From NCBI GenBank assembly GCA_051453625.1, contig JBOZIK010000001.1, positions 224,401,360 to 224,465,359 on the forward strand: a DNA stretch of 64,000 nt, in the 5' to 3' direction. The notes under the pieces are model-generated. The model was not told where the DNA came from. It saw only the letters and a program-made list of their open reading frames with translations, and made no database searches. The DNA is from Welwitschia mirabilis. Lineage: Eukaryota > Gnetophyta > Gnetopsida > Welwitschiales. This document shows, piece by piece, positions 35,351-46,870 of the stretch (position 1 is its first letter; the number at the start of each line of letters is the position of its first letter). Made by a program: the position numbers and the translations under genes.

Positions 35351-36280
35351 TTATTCTAGTTTGGCTTAAATCTACTCTATTGAATATATTCATAAATTAT
35401 ATATAATAATATATTCATTAATAATGAAGTTGGAATATTTGAATTTGGTATCTGAATAAAATGGTCAAATGATAGTTTGAAAGAATATTTTTGTTTTTAA
35501 GAAACATTTTTTTCATCTTTGTGATGAACCTATAGGATGAAGCAATCAAATACTTTGAATTAAATTAAATCTTATCATAATAATATTTAAGGTATTACTT
35601 AAATAAGTTATTAAAATGAAAATTTATTTTAGTTTATTAAGATAATTAATTCACCACCTTGTTTTTATAACTTTATGTTATAGTAGAATAAAACCTCTTG
35701 CTTAGGAAATAAATGTAATTTGGGGTCATACCTAATTGATAGCATCATGAATAATGCACTTTAATGATTTAGATTAAATACATGAAACTATCCATGAGTT
35801 ATCATTAACTATTATGTTTATTCTTATAATTATATAAGTAATTATAATTTGATAAATTATATGAGCTAAATCATAGGTAAAAATGTAAAAAACAAAAATT
35901 TTACCTCATTGTTTACTCAATTTTCCAAGTTTAAACTTTCCTTTTGTAATCCCAATTCTTAATAGAAGATTATGTCTTATCGAAAGAATCACTTCAACAA
36001 ATACAAGTGAAACTTTTAGACTTAAACCATTTCCTTAGAAATATTAATCATTCATTATAAATTTGATTAAGATTTAATATTTACGATTTTATTTATAAAA
36101 ATTAATCCCAAACCCTCATTATGTGTTAAAGCAGTTATACACTTTTTCAAACCCTCATTGTATATCAAAGTTATTTGTTCCATAATTACTCAAACACTTA
36201 TTATGTTAACTTTATTTATTTTACAATTAGCTCATTACCATATTAAACTTATTAGACTTGTTAAGTTATGATTAATTAAT
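35351..36280. other. AT-rich stretch without a gene
   Basis: Possibly the remainder of an LTR of copy B. Two AAACCCTCATT words occur near 36110 and 36150. No coding signal. Confidence 0.5.
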
Positions 36281-36283
36281 TTA

Positions 36284-36296
36284 AGTGGTATCACAA
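36284..36296 (+). promoter_or_regulatory. Possible decayed primer-binding site
   Basis: Reads agtggtatcacaa. TGGTATCA matches the first eight bases of the iMet-type site TGGTATCAGAGC, then diverges. The same sequence starts the right-hand contig at 37062. No LTR end with CA precedes it, so the call is weak. Confidence 0.3.
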
Positions 36297-36452
36297 TCAA
36301 ATCCACTATCATTATTTTACATTTCTCACATAGTATTCTTAGCTGAAGACACCATGTCAAGAAAATTTGGAGACTTCATTGTAAAGGGGATGTTCATATA
36401 GTTTCTATGGTAGTATGTCACTATAAATGTAGCAAAGATGGAATGAAGAGAA

Positions 36453-36650
36453 TTGAGCTACCTTTCACAAGAAAGTGAAAATAACTACTTCCTACAAGAA
36501 TTGAAAATTTTCTCTACTAACATGTTTTTACTACATGAAGATGAAGAGGAGGAAGATTCAAATGAAAAGGAGGTAGATCCATGCCTTCTCTTTAATAAAA
36601 TTAGAGGTACTAATATAAATACTACTCATACTCTTATTTATGAAGCTTGA
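36453..36650 (+). pseudogene. Acidic short reading frame, unrecognised (65 codons)
   Basis: The frame contains LLHEDEEEEDSNEKEVDPC, an acidic patch, and ends TLIYEA. It lies about 170 bp after the possible primer site, where a retroelement gag would start. A preceding MSRKFGDFIVKG reading at 36354-36390 is in another frame. The overlapping contig has the same stretch at 37235-37430 with the GAG of the acidic patch changed to TAG, so one allele is interrupted. I do not recognise the protein. Confidence 0.4.
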
Positions 36651-37743
36651 GATATTTCAAATATATAGTTTCATTTCTTTACCTTATAAAAATATTTAAA
36701 ATTATCATGTGAGGATTTGATGTATAACATGCCCCAAGTAGGTAAGATTTACTTCCTTGTAAGTATTTATTTAAAAAGAAACTAGCCTTGTTTAGGATTT
36801 AACATTAATAATGTAAATGCTTCATCTCATATCTTGGATGTCTACTGTTATTTAATAGTTATAATTTATATTATCTAATATTAGAAGATATTTAATATAT
36901 GTAAGTTCATCTTTTATGTACTTAAAGAGGTAAGGAAAAATACCAAAATCATTTCCATCCCNNNNNNNNNNNNNNNNNNNNNNNNNNNNNNNNNNNNNNN
37001 NNNNNNNNNNNNNNNNNNNNNNNNNNNNNNNNNNNNNNNNNNNNNNNNNNNNNNNNNNNNNTTAAGTGGTATCACAATCAAATCCACTACTATTATTTTA
37101 CATTTCTCAGATAGTATTCTTAGCTAAAGACACCATGTCAAGAAAATTTGGAGACTTCATTATAAAGGGGATGTTCATATAGTTTCTATGGTAGTATGTC
37201 ACTGTACATGTAGCAAAGATGAAATGAAGAGAATTGAGCTACCTTTCACAAGAAAGTAAAAATAACTACTTCCTATGATAATTGAAAAAAGTTCGCTACT
37301 AACATGTTTTTAGTACATGAAGATGAATAGGAGGAAGATTCAAATGAAAAAGAGGTAGATCCATGCCTTCTCTTTAATAAAATTAGAGGTAATAATATAA
37401 ATACTACTCATACTCTTATTTATGAAGCTTGAGATATTTTAAATATATAGTTTTATTTCTTTACCTTAGAAAAATATTTAAAATTATCATGTGAGGATTT
37501 GATGTATAACATGCCCCAAGTAAGTAAGATTCACTTCCTTGTAAGTATTTATTTAAAAAGAAACTAGCCTTTTTAAGGATTTATCATTAATAATGTAAAT
37601 GCTTCATCTCATATCTTGGATGTCTACTATTATTTAATAGCTATAATTTATATTATTTAATATTAGAAGACATTTAATATATGTAAGTTCATCTTTTATG
37701 TACTTAAAGAGGTAAGGAAAAATACCAAAATCATTTCCATCCC

Positions 37744-38263
37744 CTAGCATTAAGTGATCTTCTTTAGTTTGTTAATGATAATGGATCTCTTCATTTCAAG
37801 AGATGGAAGGAAAATTCATAGATTTCATTTTTTAAAGGTACATTACAAGAGTGAAGAGGCATAACTATTTAGATTAGATTCTAAGAGAACAAGTAAGATA
37901 ATTATATTCAATCACTGAAGAAGAAGAAGAAGAAGAAAATAAGTAAGGGTTACCATCACCTCCACCACAACAAAGATCAAAGACTCTAACTTATATTTTC
38001 TTCTAAAAGAAAAGATATTTTATTGAAATAGAACTTGGGTAAAAAGGATTTATGTCTGAGGAGGAATCATAAGAAGGTAATTGATAGATTTGATGATTTT
38101 TAAAAAGCCTCACCTATAAGAAAAGAAACAAGTCTTCTTTTATTTGATGTGTATTTTATTGTATTTTCTCTCTTTTCTATCTATGTTATTATTTTTCCTT
38201 ATACATGCACAACTTTTAATGTTAATTAATATAAATATTTATGTTATTTTCTTTGCTACACAA
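37744..38263 (+). other. Unrecognised stretch with an AAG microsatellite
   Basis: 37917-37938 is an (AAG)n run. A proline-coding patch (tcacctccaccacaaca) lies just after it. Reading frames are broken; no domain recognised. Confidence 0.5.
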
Positions 38264-38479
38264 CTTTGTATCTATATTCTATGTCTAACTTAATTTAAAC
38301 ATTAAAAACAATGTCCAGATTNNNNNNNNNNNNNNNNNNNNNNNNNNNNNNNNNNNNNNNNNNNNNNNNNNNNNNNNNNNNNNNNNNNNNNNNNNNNNNN
38401 NNNNNNNNNNNNNNNNNNNNNCTTTGTATCTATATTCTATGTCTAACTAAATTTAAACATTAAAAACAATGTCCAGATT
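38264..38479. other. 100-N gap with overlapping contig ends (58 bp)
   Basis: 38264-38321 and 38422-38479 are the same 58 bp with one visible difference, meeting at the gap 38322-38421. Confidence 0.95.
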
Positions 38480-38849
38480 AAGTGGGATGAAAATTAACGT
38501 AATATTTATAAAATTAAAAATCCATTGATTTGTGAGGAAAATCACATGTTGTATAGAAATTTTTAAAAATTGAAAAACTTTCAAATGGAATGGAACTTTT
38601 AAGATCAAACTTTTGCTTTAAGGTTACAAGTTCATGATTCACCTTAAAGCTTCTAATATATGAACTGTATGTGATTATTGATCAAGTTTTTTAAGCTCAT
38701 TAGTTCATATAATTTTAACTAGGAAATGGTACTTGAAAATTTTTAAATCATTAAATAGCTTTTGTTATGACACATCATTTAAAATTTACTAAAGGACTAG
38801 TAAATAGTTGGTTAAGGGATGTCTTTAAACCTAAAATGTTTACATATTT

Positions 38850-39120
38850 AGACTCTAAAATTTAGTAAATTAATATGTTTTCAAGGCTATAATAACATAT
38901 TTATAATTTAGTTGTTAAACATGGTTTATTGTTTAATTTTCAAAATTATTATTAATAAGTAATTTCCATATTTTATTTAAAGTGCATTCTGAGTTACTGA
39001 AACTTCATCAGAGTTAATCTAGTAAAAGGGACTAGTGCTAATATCAAATCTACTAGCATTGCTAACATTCTAAAGCCAAATGCATCTCATGAAGGATAGA
39101 AGGATAAATAGATAATATAA
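38850..39120 (+). repeat. Dispersed repeat X, copy 2
   Basis: Partner of 26640-27070 in the same orientation. It leads directly into repeat Y at about 39210. Confidence 0.55.
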
Positions 39121-39388
39121 ATTTAATACATTAACCTTGAATCCTAGTACTAAACCAAGCTAGAAAATTAAGGCCTACGTACTCATGATCTATTTCAAAG
39201 ATGATTGTTTACATATAAAAATTACATTATAATAACTCTAATTCATTAATATAGCTATGAGAAAAACATTAAAACACATGGTTTTATTAAATATTAATAT
39301 TTTCTTCTCTTTTTATTACTTTTGCATCAAATTATGGACTTCCCTTAACATTAACACATCTATTATTAGTTTCTTAATAAACTGCAAA

Positions 39389-39671
39389 NNNNNNNNNNNN
39401 NNNNNNNNNNNNNNNNNNNNNNNNNNNNNNNNNNNNNNNNNNNNNNNNNNNNNNNNNNNNNNNNNNNNNNNNNNNNNNNNNNNNNNNNNNNNNNNNNNNN
39501 NNNNNNNNNNNNNNNNNNNNNNNNNNNNNNNNNNNNNNNNNNNNNNNNNNNNNNNNNNNNNNNNNNNNNNNNNNNNNNNNNNNNNNNNNNNNNNNNNNNN
39601 NNNNNNNNNNNNNNNNNNNNNNNNNNNNNNNNNNNNNNNNNNNNNNNNNNNNNNNNNNNNNNNNNNNNNNN
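39389..39671. other. Assembly gap, 283 N, size supported by paralogue
   Basis: In the Y copy at 47 kb the corresponding flanks (ending 47858, starting 48120) are 261 bp apart, close to 283. Confidence 0.9.
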
Positions 39672-39856
39672 TAGAGGATATATCATTACCATGCTAACAG
39701 AAGAAGATAAAGTATCTTTCCTTGTGGATACATGTCAAATGTTTGTAACTTTCTTCTTAAGTAATTGTCCTTAAGTAACTTGCCTTATGTAACCACCCTC
39801 CTAATGCATCATGACAACATCTAACAAAAGTATGACTTAGAATCCAAGCCTATCCT

Positions 39857-39868
39857 CATTTATAAAAG
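39857..39868 (+). promoter_or_regulatory. TATA-like box in LTR-like repeat Y
   Basis: tttataaaagg followed about 30 bp later by a region where the R segment would start. In the other copy the same place reads atctaaaagaagg (about 48306), so that TATA is lost. Confidence 0.45.
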
Positions 39869-39899
39869 GTCCCTAAGTATTCATTATAAACATTTTTTT

Positions 39900-39994
39900 N
39901 NNNNNNNNNNNNNNNNNNNNNNNNNNNNNNNNNNNNNNNNNNNNNNNNNNNNNNNNNNNNNNNNNNNNNNNNNNNNNNNNNNNNNNNNNNNNNN
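39900..39994. other. Assembly gap, 95 N, size supported by paralogue
   Basis: In the Y copy at 48 kb the matching flanks (ending about 48347, starting 48443) are about 95 bp apart, which agrees with the N count. The missing sequence can be expected to resemble 48348-48442. Confidence 0.9.
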
Positions 39995-40151
39995 CTTTCT
40001 CCTTCACCCTTCTTCAATGATGTAATGTATATATATTTAATTTTTAATATAAGAATGCATTTGAACCATTTCATTATTATTGCATATTTCATTTTAAATT
40101 AGCAATATTTAAGTAGAATCAAGTTTTTAGTATGTTTCATTCTTTCATTGT

Positions 40152-40451
40152 TATATGCATACAAATAGGTATTATCAATCTTTAGGTTAAGCAAATCATG
40201 TAAGTTATTTGAGATTACTTTTGTGATTTTGTAGTTCCTATTATTTAATATNNNNNNNNNNNNNNNNNNNNNNNNNNNNNNNNNNNNNNNNNNNNNNNNN
40301 NNNNNNNNNNNNNNNNNNNNNNNNNNNNNNNNNNNNNNNNNNNNNNNNNNNTATATGCATATAAATAGGTATTATCAATCTTTAGGTGAAGCAAACCATG
40401 TGAGTTATTTGAGATTACTTTTATGATTTTGTAGTTCCTATTATTTAATAT
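40152..40451. other. 100-N gap with overlapping contig ends (100 bp)
   Basis: 40152-40251 and 40352-40451 are the same 100 bp with a few differences, meeting at the gap 40252-40351. Confidence 0.95.
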
Positions 40452-41001
40452 ATCTTATGCACTTTAGCTTATACTTTTTATGCTTATAAAGGACTATGAA
40501 GTATTAGGAGGACTAGATAACTCATCAACACTCATATGGTAGATGAGATTATGTCTTCATGCCAAGCCTTAATGACTTAATAATTTAGTTTGTGTTACAT
40601 GATATAGAGATCATTGGAGAAAAGGTGAAGAGAAGGATGAATTAATTAGATCCTTAAAGCATTTTGATTCCCTTACATTATTTACCAAAGATCATCTTCT
40701 TCTTAACTTTCTAATTTTTAGTTTATTTAAATTTCATTATAAGATAGAATAATCTTGTGTTTTTTGTAAAAGTTACCACATATATCCCCATGAAAGAATG
40801 ATTGTAAGTATAAACTCAGATAAATCTGACCATTACAAAGCTGCAATCAAATTTTACTGCTGTTAATAAGGATATATTAGCATGATTACTTTTTTAAGAC
40901 TACATGATTTTATTCTTGCAATTTTTTATATAGTTTTATTTCTCTAGTGGTGGGTATTAATCCATTTCCAGTGATATCCAAACTGGTCCTTTTCTCTTTT
41001 C

Positions 41002-41716
41002 TTTTTATGTTTTCTTTTCCTTCAAGTTGTAGGTACTAGTATATTTCTAGTAAAACCTAAATTGATCTAAATTGTTAAGTTTAGTTATCTATTCTAATAG
41101 TTGAAACTTCATTTTTGCATCTGATATTTCATGTTGTAGGTCTAACAAATTTCCTATAAATGCAACCAAAAATAAGATAATAAATTAGAAAAATTAAACT
41201 CTAACAATTTATTTTGTTTTTTATTTTTTTTCCAAATTTTTTCTATAATTTTTTCTATAAATTCTATTAAAAAAAATTTAAAAAATTAAAAACATTTTAG
41301 GGCTATTTTATCTAAGGTNNNNNNNNNNNNNNNNNNNNNNNNNNNNNNNNNNNNNNNNNNNNNNNNNNNNNNNNNNNNNNNNNNNNNNNNNNNNNNNNNN
41401 NNNNNNNNNNNNNNNNNNTTTTTATGTTTTCTTTTCCTTCAAGTTATAGGTACTAGTCTATTTCTAGTAAAACCTAAACTGGTCTAAATTGTTAAGTTTA
41501 GTTTTCTATTCTAATAGTTGAAACTTCATTTTTTTGTCTGATATTTCATGTTGTAGGTCTAACAAATTTCCTATAAATGCAACCAAAAACAAGATAATGA
41601 ATTAGAAAAATTGAACTCTAACAATTTGTTTTTTTCTATTAGTTTTTACAATTTTTTCTATAAATTCTATTAAAATTTTCAAAAAATAAAAAATTTTAGG
41701 GCTATTTTATCTAAGA
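41002..41716. other. 100-N gap with overlapping contig ends (about 300 bp)
   Basis: 41002-41318 and 41419-41716 are the same sequence with small indels, meeting at the gap 41319-41418. Confidence 0.95.
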
Positions 41717-42466
41717 AAAATTTAATAACATATAGTGTTTTGGATATATTTGTAAAAATTTCTCAGACTCTACAACTTGAAACCTATTATGTAGACAAAA
41801 TGAACTATCTTTATTTTTTCCAAACATTTCCATTTAAAACCACCAATACTATCGTCTATCCTAATTAACACTATTGGCTTTTCTCCTTTAAATTTTATGA
41901 AACTTTCATAGAAACCTTTTGCAACCTCTTTGAAGATTTTTAACTTATAGTTTTTATCTAAAACTAAAAGTAGTTAGGAAAATGTGGATCTTTTAGTTAA
42001 AATTGTAAGCTATTCCCAAAAACTTAGNNNNNNNNNNNNNNNNNNNNNNNNNNNNNNNNNNNNNNNNNNNNNNNNNNNNNNNNNNNNNNNNNNNNNNNNN
42101 NNNNNNNNNNNNNNNNNNNNNNNNNNNAAAACATTTTAGGGCTATTTTATCTAAGGTAAATTTAATAACATATAGTGTTTTGGATCTATTTTTAAACATT
42201 TCTCAGACTATACAAATTGAAACCTATTATGTAGATAAAATGAACCATCTCTATTTTTTCCAAAATTTCCATTTAAAACCACCAATACTATCGCCTATCC
42301 TAATTAATACTATTGGCTTTTCTCCTTTAAATTTTATGAAACTTTGACAAAAACCTTTTTCAACCTCTTTAAAGATTTTTGACTTATAGTCTTTATCTAA
42401 AACTAAAAGTAGTTAGGAAAATGTGAACCTTTTACTTAAAATTGTAAGTGGTTCTCTAAAACTTAG
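41687..42466. other. 100-N gap with overlapping contig ends (about 340 bp)
   Basis: 41687-42027 and 42128-42466 are the same sequence, meeting at the gap 42028-42127. The right contig starts with 30 bases identical to 41289-41318, the end of the contig two gaps back, so 41419-42027 is probably the other haplotype. Confidence 0.95.
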
Positions 42467-42719
42467 AAATGAGTGGGATACTAAGTCCATTTGAAACACC
42501 TTCTAACCTAAAACCTATCTACTCTTATAGTTTTAAGAATTATGAATAATGTAAATGAATCATGGGAGATATCATTAGATTAAAACAAACTCTAGGGGAT
42601 TATCTTTAGAGTAACTCAATCAACTACAATCTCTAGGTCCTTTTGATAAAAGATAGACCTTTGAAGAGTATTTTCAACTCCATTCATACATAGATAAACT
42701 CTTTTGTAATTTTAAAAAT

Positions 42720-43340
42720 CTTTACATCCAGCATTAGAAGCTTGATTCCTTGCCTTTCTTCATTTATCACAATCCTTACCCTATACCCTTATTTTCACAT
42801 TCATCATCCTTTGGTCCTTATCATTTATCATCCTTATTGTATTCTTTATTCTTTAATTCTTATCCTTCATATTCATACATCTAATAATTCACCTCACTTT
42901 CCTTTGAAGATATTTTTCAAAATTTTTATAGGATGTTGTTAAATCTTCTTTCAACACACTTGAATTCCAATCTCATTCTTTGGAAGAAACTAATAATAAA
43001 ACTAGGAAAATCATTTATAAAATCCTTCAATAAATATCCCAAACTAATGATCAAAACCTTAGGCCTCTTAACCAATAACAAGAAGAAGAAAATCTTTTCA
43101 CATTTTGTCAAACTATCAGCCTAGAAGACTTTGAAGAAATTAGTGAGATTAGAACTAATGATACTCAAATGATATGCCTAGGAATGAGGAAGAAACTCTT
43201 AAACTAATCCATGATGAAACCTATAAGGGGATCTAAGATAATCTTAAATGCCTTAGAGAGTGAACAATGATGTGCATATAGATTATACTTCAAAGTAAGA
43301 TTACATACATCTAATGATAATCAATCCATAATGAGTGAGT
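42720..43340 (+). pseudogene. Gag-like region upstream of the 131-codon ORF, unrecognised
   Basis: The plus strand reads a long hydrophobic stretch at 42742-42942, then a polar reading with DVVKSSFNTLEFQSHSLEE (42930-42990) and SLEDFEEISEIRTNDTQM (43117-43170) interrupted by single stops. It precedes the 131-codon frame in the same orientation, so it may be the earlier part of the same retroelement protein. I know no family match. Confidence 0.4.
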
Positions 43341-43342
43341 AA

Positions 43343-43738
43343 ATGTTTGAGGGAGATTATAAATTAGAAAGATACTCAACAGAGGATGAACTAATAGGCA
43401 ACATTAATGAAATACACAACATTAAAAATGAACTTATATTTGAACCACAACATTTATCTCTTGTGAAACCTCATGAGAAAGAACCCTTTAGCAACTTTAT
43501 TGAAGATGAGAACATTAACCAAGAGTCATTACATGATTCATTCTATGAAGATCCTTTTCCTTTTTCTCAACAAGCTCTTGAGCCTATTATGTTATTGTTA
43601 TCTTTATCTTTTGAGCAAGACTTAAATATTAATGAGGAAGACAAACCATATTTGCCTTTGAAACCATCTTCTAATACTTTTTTCAATGATTATTTTCCTT
43701 CTCTCATGGTTTTTAATTCATCTTTATCTTCATCCTAG
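43343..43738 (+). CDS. 131-codon retroelement-associated ORF, allele 1, unknown protein
   Basis: Open frame from ATG (FEGDYKLERY) to a stop after SLSSS. The product is acidic and soluble, with no membrane segment, signal peptide or known motif; it contains EDELIGNI, EKEPF, YEDPFPFSQQAL and a Ser-rich end. A stop codon lies directly before the ATG in frame (agt gag taa atg), so the true protein may once have been longer. Just after the stop, a reading close to YVLHELLSKHKVARGS continues in frame, so the terminal stop may also be a mutation inside a longer polyprotein. It is one of the longest gap-free open frames in the window. The overlap with 44961-45356 makes it one allele of a single locus. 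Confidence 0.45.
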   Translation: MFEGDYKLERYSTEDELIGNINEIHNIKNELIFEPQHLSLVKPHEKEPFSNFIEDENINQESLHDSFYEDPFPFSQQALEPIMLLLSLSFEQDLNINEEDKPYLPLKPSSNTFFNDYFPSLMVFNSSLSSS

Positions 43739-44960
43739 AACTATGTATTGCATGAATTATTAAGTAAACATAAAGTAGCTAGGGGATCAACAATTTTTTA
43801 TTTTGAATGTATTAATTTTATTCTAGTATTGATGTTCTTCTATATTTTGTGGATTCATGCATAAATTTCTATAAAGATTCTCTCTATCACTAAATGATTT
43901 ATGTAATATTGATTCATCATCTAAATTTTGCATTCATCATTACAAGCCTTCATGAGTGTAATACCTTGAGAAATACCTTGAAAAATTTTTAACCTCATTC
44001 TATGATTTTAAATTAGGCTTTACTTTTAGAGTAGATATTTCTTTTAGAATAAATTTTAGTTTGAAAAATAAATTTTGCCAAAAAAGAATTTCTTGATGCC
44101 CTTTTATGCCTTAAACTTTCAAGCGCTTCCACCTATATAATTACCACATTAAACATTTTCAAGTAGGAAATTTCAAATTTCATTCTCATCATTGAATAAA
44201 CCATCATCACTAAAACACAATTTTCCATCTCTTTAACTTTGGTTTTACCTCTTTAAATTCATTAATCATCCTTCTTTTTCATCTATCCACAACTTCTTAA
44301 GATTAGATGATCTTGGTTGATGATCTTTAAATGGAATAAAATATTAATAAGTGATCACATTATTATTATAAATAAGGTAGAATTAAATTTTACTTGTACT
44401 TTTCAAGAAAATGTTTTTATTTATTTTTTATTTAAATTACTAAGGTTAGTTTTACTTAAGGTATTTTAATTAGAAAACATGGTTTAATTAAGGTGGAATC
44501 TAATTTTATGATAAGTTAATTGTATTCAAAGCATTTTATAAGGACAAGAATTATCTTGATTAGGCTAATGAGCTAATGAACTCTTTATGTGCCTAAAAAT
44601 TATTGAATATTAAAAGAATCATTTAATAAAAATGAAATATCTCCTCTTTAAAATACACATTATTTATTAATCAATTAAAATTGGGTTTAGTAAACTGCAT
44701 TGATGCTATGGATGCTCATAGGTAATTCAGCTCTAACAATTGAATTTNNNNNNNNNNNNNNNNNNNNNNNNNNNNNNNNNNNNNNNNNNNNNNNNNNNNN
44801 NNNNNNNNNNNNNNNNNNNNNNNNNNNNNNNNNNNNNNNNNNNNNNNGATCTAAGATAACCTTTAATGCCTTAGTAAGTAATCAATTAGGTGCATCTAGA
44901 TTATACTTAAAATTAATATTACATACATCTAATGATAACCAATCCATAATGAGTAAGTAA

Positions 44961-45356
44961 ATGTTTGAGGGAGATTATAAATTAGAAAGATATTCAACAG
45001 AGGATGAACTAATAGGCAACATTAATAAAATATACAACATTAAAAATGAACTTATCTTTGAACCACAACATTTATCTCCTATGAAACCTCATGAGAAAGA
45101 ACCCTTTACCAACTTTATTGAAGATGAGATCATTAACCAAGAGTCATTACGTGATTCATTCTATGAAGATCCTTTTCCTTTTTCTCAACAAGCTCTTAAG
45201 CCTATTATGTTATTATCATCTTTATCTTCTGAGCAAGACTTAAATCTTAATGAGGAAGATAAACCATCTTTGCCTGTAAAACCATCTTCTAATACTTTTT
45301 TCAATGATTATTTTCCTTCTCTTATGGTTTTTAATTCATCTTTATCTTCACCCTAG
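44961..45356 (+). CDS. 131-codon retroelement-associated ORF, allele 2, unknown protein
   Basis: Same ORF in the overlapping contig, also intact. It differs from allele 1 at 14 residues and about 20 bases. About five of the base changes are silent and the rest change the residue, close to what neutral drift would give. This argues against strong purifying selection on the protein even though the frame is open. The same in-frame stop precedes its ATG, and the same readable extension follows its stop. Confidence 0.45.
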   Translation: MFEGDYKLERYSTEDELIGNINKIYNIKNELIFEPQHLSPMKPHEKEPFTNFIEDEIINQESLRDSFYEDPFPFSQQALKPIMLLSSLSSEQDLNLNEEDKPSLPVKPSSNTFFNDYFPSLMVFNSSLSSP

Positions 45357-46860
45357 AACTATGTCTTGCATGAATTATTAAGTAAACATAAAGTGGCTAA
45401 GGGATGAAAAATTTTTTATTTTGAAGGTATTAATTTTATTTCTAGTACTGATGTTCTTCTATATTTTGTGGATTCATGCATAAATGTCTATAAAATTCTC
45501 TCTATCACTAAATGATTTATGTAATTTTGATTCATCATCCAAATTTTGCATTCATAATCATAAGCCTTCATGAGTGTAATACCTTGAGAAATACCTTGAA
45601 AGACTTTTAACCTAATTCTATGATTTTAAATTAGGCTTTACTTTTAGAGTAGTTCTTTCTTTTAGAATAAATTTTAGCTTGAAAAATAAATTTTGCTAAA
45701 AAAGAATTTCTTGATGCCCTTTCATGCCTTAAACCTTCAAGTGCTTCCACCTATATAATCACCATCCTAAACATTTTCAAGTAGGAAACTCCAAATTTCA
45801 TCCTCGTCATTGAATAAACTATCATTACATAAAACCAAATTTTCCATTTATTTAACTTTGGTTTTACCTCTTTAAATTCATCAATCATCCTTCTTTTCCA
45901 TCTATCCACAACTTCTTAAGATTAAATGATCTTGGTTGATAGTCCTTAAATGGAATAAAATATTAATAAGTGATCACATTATTGTTATGAATAAGGTAGA
46001 ATGAAATTTTACTTGTACTTTTCAAGAAAAGGTTTTTACCTATTTTTTATTTAAATTGTTAAGGTTAGCTTTACTTAAGGTCTTTTAATTGGAAAACATG
46101 ATTTAATTAAGGTGGAATCTAATTTTATGGTAAGTTAATTATATTCAAAGCATTTTATGAGGACAAGAATTATCTTGATTAGGCTAATGAGGTAATGATA
46201 TCTTTATGTGCCTAAAAATTATTGAATATGAGAAGAATGATTTAATAAAATGAAATATCTCCTCTTTAAAATACACATTATTTATTAATAAATTAAAATT
46301 GGGTTTAGTAAACTACATTGATGCTATGGACGCTCATAGGTAATGCATCTCTAACAATTGAATTTATAACATGTTACACTATATAAGACTTATAAGCACT
46401 CACTGGCAATGCAAACCTGACTCCTTTATATATCAACATGTTTAACTATGTTGGAAGAGAATTCCATAATGCTAAATGTTCAATTGGATCAAAATTCTTA
46501 AAAAAATAAACAAAGCATGATTATAGAAAAGGTAAATTAGAATGAAAAAGATGGAATTAGAAGATGCTTTTATGTTTACTTTCCTTAAATTGGTGATTTG
46601 ATTAGCTAATTTTTTATTGCTTGTAGGTTTACTTAGAGGATATCTTATTTGTATGATATTGTGATACATTTTAAATTTATAATCAAATGCATAGAATTTT
46701 TAGTAAATGTGGCTATTAACTTAGGTATTTTATCTTTAGAACTTATGTTTGATGCATATTCATTAGGTTTCATGTTTTTTTTTTTCCTAAGATTGCATTG
46801 TTTTCCCTAAATCCATTCATTAAAATCATTTTCTAGCCCTGTAATTAACTTATTCTCAAA
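45357..46860 (+). other. Retroelement 3' region without a clear gene
   Basis: Short readable stretches right after the ORF stop, then AT-rich sequence. 46365-46860 contains no recognised motif; the end has a gatttagggg purine run just before repeat Y, possibly a polypurine tract (46915-46924). Confidence 0.4.
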
Positions 46861-46870
46861 AGCCTTGTAT

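Larger units (their letters stand above)
36281..37743. other. 100-N gap with overlapping contig ends (about 680 bp)
   Basis: 36281-36961 and 37062-37743 are the same sequence with scattered differences and one net base of length difference, meeting at the gap 36962-37061. The two versions of the acidic reading frame in them are therefore one locus. Confidence 0.96.
39210..40860 (+). repeat. LTR-like repeat Y, copy 1
   Basis: Aligns in the same orientation with 47120-49130 (acattaaaacacatggtttt, attatggactt, caaaggatcatcttcttct-type words). Near 39857 it carries tttataaaagg, a plausible TATA box. A gag-like region (42.7-46.8 kb) lies between the two Y copies, so they could be the LTRs of one old element or two solo copies. 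Contains gaps 39389-39671, 39900-39994 and 40252-40351. Confidence 0.65.
43229..46364. other. 100-N gap with overlapping contig ends (about 1520 bp)
   Basis: 43229-44747 and 44848-46364 are the same 1.5 kb with a few percent differences. The left version ends at the gap and the right version starts at it (gap 44748-44847). The two 131-codon ORFs are therefore probably one locus. Confidence 0.96.

Noticed and set aside
42742-43124. Overlapping 61-66-codon frames on both strands
   Set aside because: Mostly hydrophobic or lysine-rich products of AT-rich DNA; only the polar plus-strand reading near 42930-43170 looks possibly real and is listed as gag-like.
43343-45356. Recent tandem duplication of a 1.6-kb unit with two ORF copies
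   Set aside because: The copies end and start exactly at a 100-N gap like the thirteen others, so contig overlap explains them better.
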